64,000 bases of DNA from Gonocerus acuteangulatus (Eukaryota; Arthropoda; Insecta; Hemiptera; Coreidae). This document shows, one piece after another, positions 9,501 through 17,710 of this stretch; position 1 is the first letter of the stretch; each line of letters begins with the position of its first letter. The notes beneath the pieces were generated by a model. It was not told where the DNA came from. It ran no database searches and saw nothing but the letters and a program-made list of their open reading frames with translations. The stretch covers positions 28,738,510 to 28,802,509 of the forward strand of contig OX328128.1 of assembly GCA_946811695.1 (NCBI GenBank). The letters run 5' to 3'. Made by a program: the position numbers and the translations under genes.

Positions 9501-12336
9501 TTTTTTTTTTTTTTTTTTTTTTTTTTTCAAATCTCCCCTTTAATATTAGTTCTGTCTGAAAAAAAATTCAAATTATGATCAGGGATGCTTATTTCTGAAT
9601 TTACAATACAAATATCCATCACTCACCATATTTTTACCAACTACGCAGTGACAATTATAAAATCAAAATTATGTTATATAATGATCCCGTTCCCATCCCA
9701 TAATGAAACTTACAGCATATGTAGTCAATGAACTGAAGATTCAAATATATTTTTTTCAGAATTTTAAAAGTACAGTTTTTCGAAAACCGTTCCGTACAAG
9801 ATTTTGAAAAAATTTTTGAAACGTAAAATTTGTAATAAGTTGGTCTTTTTGTATACCAAATTAAAGTCCATTTAATAATAATAAGCTAAACAATGAGACT
9901 ATGCTGACTGTTCTAGCTAGAATAGAACTTAATCTAGCAATAAATATTTTCCAGTTGACCAAAAAAAGGCGGTTTTTCAATACTTTGAAAATTAATACTA
10001 AAAAAACGGAAACAGATAAAAATTTTTAAATAATCATTTTTGGTTATTTTTTGTTAGAGTAACCAACCTACCAAATTTTATTAAAATCCAAGAAGGTCGG
10101 GTTGTGACCCTTGTTGATTTGACATGGAATGACCCTTGGGTCTTGTCTGCGAGAATAAATAATATTATATAAATATATACTATTTAGGTCCTAATAAAAC
10201 TTGATGTAGAGTCATAAATTGTACATTTATTTATCTTTCATTATGAAGAACCCCCACCATCCTGTGAACTGTTGAGTACCAGAGATATAAGAAGGTTATC
10301 AATTTTCACGAAACAAATGCTTGGACATATTGTCTCTACCATGTCAAATTATCAGATTTGAGACTTTGCTCTTGGATTGTGGGCGATATGGCTGGTCGCA
10401 AATTGTCACAATTCTAACACCTTTAGAATAGCATTTAATGCCTTAAATAAAGTATTGAATATGATCATTTTTCAATATATTACTTTTTCAATGGATAGAA
10501 TATGTTGGTTCTCTATTTTGCTCCAATTTGCCAATTCGATAGTTTGACACGGTAGGGACGATATGTTTACTACTAGCATGGAACATGTTTTAGCCATGAT
10601 CTAACAGCCTGAAAAAATTATGCGGGAGTGGAACGAAAATGAGAACCCTAAAGTAGCTCACTCATTTCCTGTCCATTTCTCGTCCTGTTCATTCTCATCT
10701 CTACTTAATTAAAACATATCAGAGATCTTAATTATATCCCAGTGCGCATTGACATCAATATTGTACATTTTGCCATACGTCTCACACAAATTTTGTGGAC
10801 GCTGAGCTATGAGACCTAATCATGTAAAAAAGTGAGCAAACAAACAAGAGAAAAAAAATGAGCAACATGATCCCATCTGGTTTGAATTTTGTCTTTTTTT
10901 TTTTTTTTTTTGTCAACCTATTACCACCATAAAAAGTTGCAATAAAATTGGTTTTGCCTCTCATGCTATAGTGCATGCGATTTTTAAAGGCTCTACTGTT
11001 TTGAAAAAAAGAGACCTTGATGGCTTAGTCTTACACTTATCCTCGGAACTCAAACCTTCATTGGCCAGCACTTGAATTGCATGTTACAATATTTATCTCC
11101 TCATGATAATCACATGAGCATAAGGATTTCTCGGTCTATATCTTTATTTTATTTTTTTTTTACTGTGTTTTTTTTTTTTTCATACTGTGTTCACCAGGTT
11201 CTTTTAGCAATTAAATTAATAATTTGTAACTTAAACATTTAATAATAATACAACTTTAATAATAGAACAATGAAATCTGATTTTTTGGGTGGTCTCGGAG
11301 AACTTACAGCTCTGGTAAGACGACACGGCAACAGTAGACTCAAGGTGCTGGCTAAGACATGTTGTGGGCTCCCCCAACCTATTTTGATGAGGGATCATCA
11401 TATATCTCATGCAATAAAGTTAAATTAAAGTTGTCTTTAATTTTATTTGTTTCATAAAAATATTTATGCAACTATATGCAAACAAGATAAAATTACTTAC
11501 TCGAGTCCTTTCATAAGTATCTTTTGACAGGAAATAGCCAGAGATCTCCTTGATTCCACAGCCAGGTTCATTCAAATAGTTCCTGTAGAAATTATACGAG
11601 TCTCCGATCCATTCGCTGAAAATAGAAAGGAAATCATTCTGTCGAGTAGCAAGGTCTCCTCAGAAGTTTGCAAAACAAATTTTTAAAACTTAATGCTCAA
11701 ATTTCAGCACACTTGCTCCACTTGAAAACGTTATCAGGAAATTTCTGTTATACAGGTGTTAAATTGATTAGTTATCAGCAGACAAATGTAGCTTTCATGT
11801 TGTATTAATGCCCTTCCCCGAATTACATTAATTTTAAATTTGGAAATATTTACATCCATGACTCATGTGGTTGACCTATGCCTAAAAAATAATAAAAAAA
11901 AAATAAAAAAATTGCAAATAATAAGGGTCATTTGAAATTTTGATTATTCACTTAGAAGCCTATCATATGACTTAAGATAGTGCCGTAAGGTTGCCTGAGG
12001 TATGCAGCTCATAATTTCCAAATAACATGAAAATATATGACACTTTAAATATTAACTTTCATTTTGGGCCCCACATAAGCAATTTATAAATGAATGAGAC
12101 TATTTTTATTAAACATAAAATAAATGGAACATGCCATACTGTGTAATTTGTGGCGTAGGCCCAGAAAAATAGTCAGCTGGATGGAACATTCCTGCGGCAC
12201 CATCGCTTGTTGTATCTTCGTTAAATTTGTCAGCTATCACCGATATATGAGCATTTCGCAGCACCTGCTGAAGTTGAAGGCTTGTGTTGAGGCCAACAAC
12301 TCCTGCTCCAAACACTCCAATTCGGCACTCACTCAT
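359..12336 (-). CDS. DDO: D-aspartate oxidase-like gene, copy L1 (six coding exons)
   Basis: Flavoenzyme of the DAO/DDO family, expected to oxidise D-aspartate or D-glutamate with FAD, producing a 2-oxo acid, ammonia and H2O2. Coding exons in transcription order: 12140-12336, 11501-11615, 7839-7984, 6858-7020, 3774-4040, 359-472; 1002 nt, 333 residues, no internal stop, all introns GT-AG. Motifs: N-terminal GAGVVG dinucleotide-binding loop (residues about 10-15), [11 protein letters not shown] in the FAD domain, TYIIPG, GLRPHRD carrying the expected substrate-binding arginine, and [11 protein letters not shown] near the C-terminus. DDO is preferred over DAO because TYIIPG lacks the upstream tyrosine of the DAO YxxxY pair and because of GLG-R-L-GD and RGQ-I resemblance. 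Introns 1-5 are 524, 3516, 818, 2817 and 3301 nt; intron 2 holds a large foldback element. Length fits the family (about 335-345). Substrate choice is inferred. Confidence 0.88.
1483..1667 (-). repeat. SINE-3 copy (tRNA-type head, GGACGTTAAAATTTAAAT tail)
   Basis: Flanked by a 9-bp direct repeat TGTATTTAT (1474-1482 and 1668-1676). Read on the minus strand it runs from a tRNA-like B box (ATGGGTTGGATTCCC) through the AGCCCTATCCTGGCTAGAAA core to the GGACGTTAAAATTTAAT tail. It lacks about 20 nt of the head seen in the fuller copy at 30376-30588, so it is 5'-truncated. Confidence 0.75.
1736..1798. repeat. (TA)n(TG)n microsatellite
   Basis: Uninterrupted TA dinucleotides followed by a short TG run. 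Confidence 0.9.
1880..1928. repeat. (TA)n microsatellite abutting SINE-1
   Basis: TA run directly at the 3' end of the minus-strand SINE-1 copy. Confidence 0.9.
1929..2274 (-). repeat. SINE-1 full-length copy (tRNA-derived)
   Basis: Minus strand begins GGGGGGCGAGGTTAGCTCAG (A box TTAGCTCAGTGGTAGAGCAC) with B box GGTTCAAAACCC, followed by the TCTTCTAGTG linker and a body ending GGCCTGTTATGGGACTGATT. The same unit occurs at 62485-62850. It is bracketed by TA microsatellites on both sides. Confidence 0.8.
2327..3223 (+). mobile_element. Internally deleted pogo/Tigger-type element
   Basis: Bounded by TA dinucleotides, with inverted ends: the left starts CAGTGGAACATGGATAATTC and the reverse complement of the right starts CAGTAGACCTTGGATAATTC. 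It contains a short reading frame with a Tigger/CENP-B-type N-terminal helix-turn-helix. At 897 bp it is far shorter than an autonomous Tigger, and no DDE domain is present. Confidence 0.75.
2802..3023 (+). pseudogene. Tigger/CENP-B-like transposase N-terminal remnant
   Basis: Encodes [20 protein letters not shown] then [16 protein letters not shown], the CENP-B N-terminal/Tigger helix-turn-helix pattern. It becomes low-complexity (FFFKQNNK) after about 60 residues and stops at 73; families with this domain run to roughly 500. The rest of the transposase is missing. Confidence 0.65.
3230..3601. mobile_element. Small pogo-like MITE
   Basis: TA-flanked inverted ends sharing GTAGACTCTCCCT (left CTGTAGACTCTCCCT, reverse complement of right CAGTAGACTCTCCCT). 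A (TA)n run sits at 3481-3525 inside. It lies 6 bp from the preceding pogo element. No coding remnant is visible. Confidence 0.55.
3774..4040 (-). CDS. DDO: L1 exon 5: substrate-domain and catalytic region
   Basis: TTTCAG acceptor, GTGATA donor; 89 whole codons from [13 protein letters not shown] to IINGIK. TYIIPG supplies the conserved active-site tyrosine and GLRPHRD the arginine that binds the substrate carboxylate in the family. L1 reads STATVVRAW just before this motif, whereas the paralogues read STARVIREW. Confidence 0.88.
4509..5636 (+). mobile_element. Degraded Tigger/pogo-like element with transposase remnant
   Basis: Ends share CCTCCATTATCC (left at 4510, right end reading GGATAATGGAGG at about 5617-5628) and further GATTATCC motifs. 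Near 4932 a frame reads [10 protein letters not shown], stop, [13 protein letters not shown], then after a frame change [16 protein letters not shown]. This is the N-terminal helix-turn-helix of Tigger/Jerky-type transposases. It is broken by at least one stop and one frameshift. The left end is eroded. Confidence 0.6.
6396..6684. mobile_element. hAT-type MITE, family GGGCGTATATA, copy 1
   Basis: Ends CATGGGCGTATATA and TATATACGCCCATG, flanked by 8-bp sites TTAGCCTA and TTAGTCTA (one mismatch). It contains G and C homopolymer runs at both subterminal regions. The interior matches the copy at 46596-46839. The 8-bp duplication and CA...TG ends suggest a hAT parent. Confidence 0.75.
6858..7020 (-). 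CDS. DDO: L1 exon 4: FAD-domain core
   Basis: TTTCCAG acceptor, GTATGA donor. Completes Arg and encodes [15 protein letters not shown] through RGQLIK. Contains the family motif [11 protein letters not shown]. The residue following GLGAR is Phe, where L2 and L3 have Asp. Confidence 0.88.
7839..7984 (-). CDS. DDO: L1 exon 3
   Basis: Polypyrimidine tract plus CAG acceptor, GTATCT donor. Encodes [20 protein letters not shown] through FLPWAMK plus two bases of an Arg codon. The LPW-KR motif before the junction resembles D-aspartate oxidases. Here the residue pair before RLFLPW is EG; L2 and L3 have EC. Confidence 0.87.
8188..10135. mobile_element. 1.95-kb foldback element in L1 intron 2
   Basis: Two arms of about 0.9 kb are near-complete inverted copies: left about 8188-9125, right about 9240-10135, with a short centre near 9150-9230. 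Outer ends are GGGCCATTCCATGTCAATTC and, in reverse complement, GGGTCATTCCATGTCAAATC. TTGG occurs at both borders as a possible 4-bp duplication. Poly-A at 8789-8810 mirrors poly-T at 9499-9527. There is no coding capacity, so it is a non-autonomous foldback or MITE-like element. Confidence 0.8.
10326..10566. mobile_element. MITE family X, copy 1
   Basis: About 240 bp with long inverted ends: left CATATTGTCTCTACCATGTC, right GACACGGTAGGGACGATATG. The interior (TTGCTCTTGGATTGTG, AATAGCATTTAATGCC) matches, in reverse orientation, copies at 31017-31265 and 61638-61914. Confidence 0.65.
11501..11615 (-). CDS. DDO: L1 exon 2
   Basis: TTTTCAG acceptor and GTAAGT donor. Completes the split codon and then encodes 38 residues beginning [14 protein letters not shown] and ending YERTR; contains [12 protein letters not shown]. 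The exon ends on a codon boundary. It is too short to be found as a stand-alone open frame and was located by its match to the equivalent exons of the two paralogues. Confidence 0.85.
12140..12336 (-). CDS. DDO: L1 exon 1: FAD-binding N-terminus
   Basis: Starts ATG at 12336 ([15 protein letters not shown]) and ends with ITQ at a GTATGG donor, leaving two bases of a split codon. It carries the GxGxxG loop and the [15 protein letters not shown] segment where the family contacts the flavin. A CTCCCTAG acceptor lies 9 nt before the ATG (exon would begin at 12345), so this is probably the second exon of the transcript. Confidence 0.88.
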
Positions 12337-12344
12337 CGCTTCTA

Positions 12345-12350
12345 CCTAGG
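12345..12350 (-). other. Candidate 5' UTR intron acceptor of L1
   Basis: Minus strand reads CTCCCTAG, GTAGAAGCG, ATG. The AG lies 9 nt before the start codon, exactly as at 26702 (L2) and 60992 (L3). Such positional conservation across paralogues implies splicing from an untranslated exon further upstream, which was not located. Confidence 0.55.
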
Positions 12351-12392
12351 GAGCTTTATCAATTAATTTTGCTTATTATTGATTGCTTTAAT

Positions 12393-12399
<7 letters not shown>

Positions 12400-12441
<42 letters not shown>

Positions 12442-12475
12442 TATATACATATATATATATATATACATATAATAT
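12400..12475. repeat. (TA)n/(CATA)n microsatellite upstream of L1 exon 1
   Basis: TA dinucleotide array with interspersed CATA units, within the presumed 5' UTR intron of L1. Confidence 0.85.
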
Positions 12476-12954
12476 TATAATTATAAATTAATTTTAAGAT
12501 CAAACATATTTCAATACCTGCTGAAGCGAGACTTTTGGCACGAAAATGGCCCTAATGTTCTATTAACAGAAAGCAACGGTGTAGATTAATAGGGTACGTA
12601 GCCTACTCCCTTCCTTTGTTAACGATCACTGGAGCAACGAGAACAGCACCTTCTATTGCTCTAAAAGAAAATATTGACTTAATCCCCCTATCTATGTGGA
12701 TACTGCACCTCTTAAGGTAGCTTATATACTAATAAAGCTAAGATTTGTAAAATTACTTCAGTGATTCGGGATCGGTTGGTGTATGGATAAAAATAAACCT
12801 CATCTTAACTAAATACAACTTCATTACAAAATTTTGCATCATCACTCTAGCTATTGCAAGTGAATAAATGGTTACTTCAATCCACCTCGGGTCTTAAACA
12901 TATTTATTTAAATGTTTACATCCACCTAGAGATAACACTCATTTCTTGAAAGAT

Positions 12955-13110
12955 TTTTCTACAAATTACAACCCTTTTCTAGATAGGATAGGGCTAAGGC
13001 ATTTTACTTTTCAAAAGAAAAGCCACCTCACCAAGTGGGTATCACCCACAGCCCAAGGTAAGGGCATATTTACCGAATGCTCCAAAGACAACTCAAGGGC
13101 TGGTTCCAGG
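12955..13110 (-). repeat. SINE-3 fragment, diverged
   Basis: Retains the TAGATAGGATAGGG core, a paired TTTTCAAAAGAAAAG stretch and a GTGGGTATCACCCAC block matching SINE-3. The tail is lost. Confidence 0.5.
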
Positions 13111-13195
13111 TTCTAGTATAAAGTGTACCAACACAAGGATCATTATAAAGCCCTCGGTTCTACTCTCACTGCTTTCCAAGCTGAGATATTTTTTC

Positions 13196-13321
13196 GAGGT
13201 TGGAATTAGTGGAGAGGACAGAGAATTGGTCAAAATCAAAGTTATGCCTGTCTGTGATGGCATATCTCGACTAAAATGTGATTTTGACTAATCCTCCGTC
13301 CTCTCCACTGAATCCAACCTC
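13196..13321. repeat. Short hairpin-forming inverted repeat
   Basis: Arms of about 40 nt begin GAGGTTGGAATTAGTGGAGA and end TCTCCACTGAATCCAACCTC, with a loop containing CCTGTCTGTGATGGC. No flanking duplication was identified. Confidence 0.65.
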
Positions 13322-13820
13322 AAAAAAAGTTTCTTGCCATATTTATCCATCTATAAACTAATCCGGTTCATGACAAAAGTGACGAATAAGTCTTCTCTAC
13401 CTATTCCAACAATTTCTATATATTAAAAACATCCCAATTGAAATCCACGTCCCATCTCTAATATAACTTTTCAAACCTGCCTGTCTTCCATTATCACCCA
13501 ACTTTTATGGCACCTCTTTCCACACACCCGCCATCTTAGAACACCCTAACCTTAATGCACAGTTCTTTCTAGCCCCATCCGTGAGGTATAGTTCTCCTTC
13601 TTCTCATTGGTAAGTCACTTATCATCCTGTATTTATTCATGTAATATCTATTCTTATGTTACCCAGATTTGATGTTTTAAATCAGTATTAATCTATCTTT
13701 AATTTAAGCACTAGCTGTAACACATTAACCATATGTATCATACATCTTCATCTATGTATAATGTTTTTCAAGCCTTCTGTATATAAATTAGTATTATCTC
13801 TGTCCTCCGTTTAAACAGCC

Positions 13821-13853
13821 TAATGCTTGAATTTCAAGCCAAAACATTGGCAA
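13821..13853 (+). other. Degenerate hammerhead-like hairpin, Penelope-type 3' signature
   Basis: CCTAAT, a perfect GCTTGA-ATT-TCAAGC hairpin, then CAAAACATTGGC. The downstream AAACATTGGC is shared with the minus-strand locus near 56925-56960. The core CUGANGA is not intact here. Confidence 0.3.
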
Positions 13854-14240
13854 AAACAAAACTTATTTTCATATACAAAGTATAAAGTATAGTTTTATCA
13901 AGATACCAGGGCCGAACATAGTCTATATCTACCCTCCCTGACTGTTATTAACCTGAGTGCTCCTGAAGTGGCATCATCGGATGTGAAAACGGTAAAGCAG
14001 TTTTAATGAAGTAAGTATAATAACAAATTCTTACAATTTAGGGCATTTTTAGGGGGGATATTAATGAAACATAAAATTTAAAAATTTATTCATTAATCAT
14101 AAAATGCTTGAATTAAAATTTATCATTTTTTTATACTCTTCTTGCAAAAAGTTAATATGATTTAACTTGATAATATTTTAAATAATTCTCCCCATTAGCA
14201 ACCTTTCAAGCTAGCTAAAATAATAACATAATTTAACTTT

Positions 14241-14298
14241 TTTTTTTTTTTGGTTGAATTTAAGGCGTGTCAACCGTTGGGGTCATTGACGCCAGATA
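14241..14298 (-). repeat. Orphan SINE tail (family shared with 5S- and tRNA-SINEs)
   Basis: Minus strand reads TGGCGTCAATGACCCCAACG, GTTGACACGCC, then an A-rich run. This matches the 3' tail of the 5S-SINE at 17125-17170 and of SINE-2. No tRNA or 5S head is attached. Confidence 0.5.
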
Positions 14299-14639
14299 AT
14301 TTAACTTTGCATAACCATAATATTTGTTTTTCTTTCATTTTTTTTTCCTTCATGAAAGTAATCAGTTCATTATTAAAATTGAAAGCAAAATAAATAAATC
14401 TCAGATGTTATGTTATGATTGCTCTGCATCGTGACACAATTACCACTGATAAGATATATCAATTTGACAGCTATGAGATAAAGATGCATTAGACATTTGT
14501 TTCAGCAATTTAAAGTTTTTTTTTTTTTTTTTTTTTTTGCGTGTTACTATAAATATTCTTTAATGTAATTGTAGTAGTACAATAAGCCTTCTAATCTTAC
14601 TGACACTTCTACCTAAAATAATTTTACAAATAAAAGGTG

Positions 14640-15195
14640 AGCTCTTGTCGAACTTAGCACTTTCTAAAAAGTTTTCTGCTATTGATGTTGAAGTTTTGGG
14701 ATCTTCATATATTTTCATAAATAGATATCTTGAAAATGGTTGGAATATCTTGATAAGTGGAAGGTGACCAAGCTTTCGAAGCTTACTAAATTCTCTACAT
14801 AAAAGGTTCTGATGTAATTTTTGATGGGGGATGTCAATCGGAGAAATCAGTGCTTAAAACTTTGTAATAGTTTTGATCTTTTTAATAGGGTTTTGTGTCG
14901 GCTTACCTCACTTTTTAATTGTTTGTTTGTTTTTTCTTAATTGAATTTAACAGTAAAATTATTATTTTAGTAAAACAATGTAAGAAAATGAGAACCGTAT
15001 TGGTTATAGTGTTTCCAATTGCGAGCATTGAGTAGTTTCTGCTTAGGATACTGTTAGTTTCCTTTTATGGCACCTAAAATCTTACTTATCGTTGAGATTT
15101 TATTTTATATTTTTCACGAAAGATCAAAACCTATCATATTAACGGAACCATACTAAGATAACGCAGTTCCTGCGAGTCGGACTTTTTTTTTTTTT
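14640..15195 (-). repeat. Family Z dispersed repeat, copy 1
   Basis: Minus strand shares GTCCGACTCGCAGGAACTGC, AAGCACTGATTTCTCCGATT and AGCTTTCGAAAGC-like blocks with copies at 45590-46390 and 48310-48520. Its class is unknown. Confidence 0.5.
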
Positions 15196-16009
15196 TAATT
15201 TGACAAATAACATCTGAGATTTCTTTGATGCATAATAAAGACGAAAAAAAAATGTTTCTTGAAGCCTCGAATGTGAACAATGCAGTTGTATATATTGCCT
15301 ACGTATTGTGATTTTATTGTTGGTATTTGGTGTTTTGATAAATAAACATATTGGTGTCAACTTTTGTAAAGCTCATGGTGGTTAGGGTTAAAATTGGTTA
15401 GGTTAGTTTCCAAGGTAATGTTTGTGATCCTAAGCAGGCTAATTTTTTCTATACAAATATTATAAATAGTTAAATATAAACCTCCCTACTTACTTGATCA
15501 ATGTCAGCGTGTGAATAAATTAGCTAAGAGACCTGAATGATTATGAAACTTGTATTCTAGAGGTGTTTTGCTTCTCTTTAAATTGAAATCAACTGATATT
15601 GGCATATCTACTGATATTGGAAAATCCTAAAAAAGCCAAGATTAGGATAAATTAACTAAAATGCAAAACCTTGGAATGTCTTTGACCTTCCTGAAACAAG
15701 GAAAATTACGAGGAAAACTAACTATTTTGGATCATACTGGATAGTCATGGCTGACCTATGACATGAAAGATTAAATTGATAAATCTGGTATTCACTAGCA
15801 GTAGGCAGATTTTCTGATAATTATAATAAAAAAAAAGACTAACAATAATCACTCAAAGCATGCAATGATTTAATGCAACAAGCTCTTAGTTTTCTCCATT
15901 CTACAGAGCTGACAACCTGATAAAGCAAACCAAATAACAAGAAGTGTTCACTCATGCCCTATAGGTCTCAGAAATACTGGCCTTCCAGACTGTAATATTG
16001 TGTCTGTGC

Positions 16010-16575
16010 GTTTTTTTTTTTTTTTGTTTTTTTTTTAATAGGGTAGGGTAAAAATCTTTCATGAGACGAAGTGGTGACAGCCACAACAACGTGAGATTCC
16101 TACTCACTAAAAAAGCACCACCCTATGGAACCAACCTCCAGCATTACTTCGCAGGGGGGGGGGAGTTGGCCCTAAGCCCTCTTTATTAGTGGGCTACTAT
16201 ATTAGTGCCGCAGTCAGGCCTTTTCTCTCACGTTCTTCAGACTGGAGCTTCTTAACGATGAAAGCAACGTCTTCCAACACTCCTTTCCAGTTTTCACTAT
16301 TAGCTAGGATTAGGACCAGATTTTCAGGTTTCAAGCCCTAACCTAATTTTCTGTCTAATTCGGTCTTTTCAGTGAAACGTCTTGGGTATTTGAAGAACAC
16401 GTAGTCCGCAGTATTTGCAGTATCATCTTTTGTGGCGCATGTTCGGCATGACGCCTCCTCATCTAACTTAAAGCAAGTTAGGTACGCTCTGAAACAACCG
16501 TTCCCAGTGAGCATAGATAAAAGTTGCTTCCCCATGCTTCCTTTCCCTCCATGTTTTGATGTGACAACTTAATTT
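16010..16575 (-). mobile_element. 5'-truncated R1-like non-LTR retrotransposon
   Basis: Minus-strand coding remnant (16575 to about 16200) followed by a 3' UTR and a terminal poly-A (poly-T at 16010-16042 on the plus strand). The terminal A tail and loss of the 5' part are as expected for target-primed insertion. Confidence 0.65.
16205..16575 (-). pseudogene. R1-like retrotransposon ORF2 C-terminal remnant
   Basis: Encodes LLSMLTGNGCFRAYLTCFKL, then a CRTC zinc-finger-like segment and VFFKYPRRF. This is the pattern (GHGCFRxYL...HVFFxCPRF) found at the C-terminus of R1/jockey-type reverse transcriptases. An in-frame TAG interrupts before PENLVLILANSENWKGVLED, which continues the family's C-terminus. 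Only the last 120 or so residues remain of a protein normally about 1000 long. It is non-functional. Confidence 0.65.
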
Positions 16576-16810
16576 ATGTGTCCATCTCCTTGATGTTGAT
16601 GCACCCCCAATATATTTGCCAGAGCTCCATTGTCAAGTTCTTTTTCTACAGTTTTCCAGCGGGAGTCTGGGTCTCCTCTTTTTCTCTGGTAGATCCTATT
16701 TGGTTTCTCTGCCAAGAGGTCAATTGGAGGCATATCTGCAACAACACGCGCTGCATCATAAGGTACTGTACAGAAAGCTCAGCAGACACATAGAGTACTT
16801 CAATGATAAA

Positions 16811-16821
<11 letters not shown>

Positions 16822-16888
<67 letters not shown>
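16822..16888. repeat. (TG)n(TA)n microsatellite
   Basis: TG run leading into a long TA run. Open frames across it (poly Ile-Tyr) are artefacts. Confidence 0.9.
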
Positions 16889-16893
<5 letters not shown>

Positions 16894-16988
16894 TCTGCTT
16901 GAGGATCTTTGCTGTCATAAATATTTAATAGGTACCACAAAGGGAAAAATGAGGTGGTCAGAGCACAATACTGAATAACAGACCTGTA

Positions 16989-17185
16989 GCCAACGGCTAT
17001 AGCCATCTTGAATGCACCGGTTCTCGTTAATCATTGAAGTTAAGCAATGTCGGGCATGACCAGTACCTAAATTGGTGACCGACCACATGCTGTTGGCTTT
17101 AAAAAATGGTGGAAACCTGTCGATAGCCCGGCATTAATAGCCCAATGGTTGATACACTGTTAAACAAAAAAATAAATTAAAAAAA
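16989..17185 (+). mobile_element. 5S rRNA-derived SINE with perfect 12-bp duplication
   Basis: Positions 16989-17100 match eukaryotic 5S rRNA: GCCAACGGC start, CACCGGTTCTCGT, AAGTTAAGCA (A box), TGTCGGGC (intermediate element), GGTGACCG (C box) and TGCTGTTGGCTT end. About 10 nt are lost after the C box. The tail reads GGCATTAATAGCCCAATGGT, TGATACACTGTTAAA and an A-rich end. It is flanked by the exact duplication AACAGACCTGTA (16977-16988 and 17186-17197). It is a retroposed SINE3-type element, not a working 5S gene. Confidence 0.85.
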
Positions 17186-17596
17186 AACAGACCTGTATTT
17201 CTTCATAAACCTGATCTCATAGAAAAAAATCTGGTTATTTGGGATTCTGCGCTTAAAAATTACCAAATAGTTTTCATGATTTCTGTTTATTAAATATGTT
17301 ATTTTATTACCAAAGGGTTTGTTTGTTGAAAATATACATACATTCGAAGAGACATTCTATGAAGTTAGCAAACATTCCTTAGTAAAGTTTATTCATTCAA
17401 ATTCTTTTGATTCCCTGATATCAAATACAAAAATCTGAATTATTAGTAAAAAAATATTGAAAGGAAAAAAAATCAAGCAATAATTATTTCTCTTATTTAA
17501 TACCGTTTAGTCTTTCAAAACTATACAAATTACAAAAATAAACACCGTAAGACTGTTCTTCTTTTCGAATGTTCAATATACTGATGTCAAGAACTC

Positions 17597-17710
17597 CTAA
17601 TATTTAGCTGAAGAAGACTTTAAAACTTCAACAACTTGGTTAGCTGCCATCTTTGCTGATCCAGGTGCTGATGTCACTCCATAACCACCATGTCCATAGT
17701 TGTGCACAAT
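17597..17710 (-). CDS. DDO: L2 exon 6: C-terminus and stop
   Basis: CTTTAG acceptor, then [20 protein letters not shown] and on to SSAKY, TAG at 17597-17599. Confidence 0.87.
   Translation of the reverse strand: MVHNYGHGGYGVTSAPGSAKMAANQVVEVLKSSSAKY

Larger units (their letters stand above)
12346..17596. other. L1-L2 intergenic interval
   Basis: No host coding exon recognised. It contains an AT microsatellite, a SINE-3 fragment, a hairpin, family Z repeat, an orphan SINE tail, an R1-like fragment and a 5S-derived SINE. The untranslated first exon of L1 presumably lies here but could not be pinned. Confidence 0.5.

Noticed and set aside
16989..17100. Functional 5S rRNA gene
   Set aside because: Internal loss of about 10 nt, several substitutions, a fused SINE tail and a perfect target duplication show it is a retroposed derivative.
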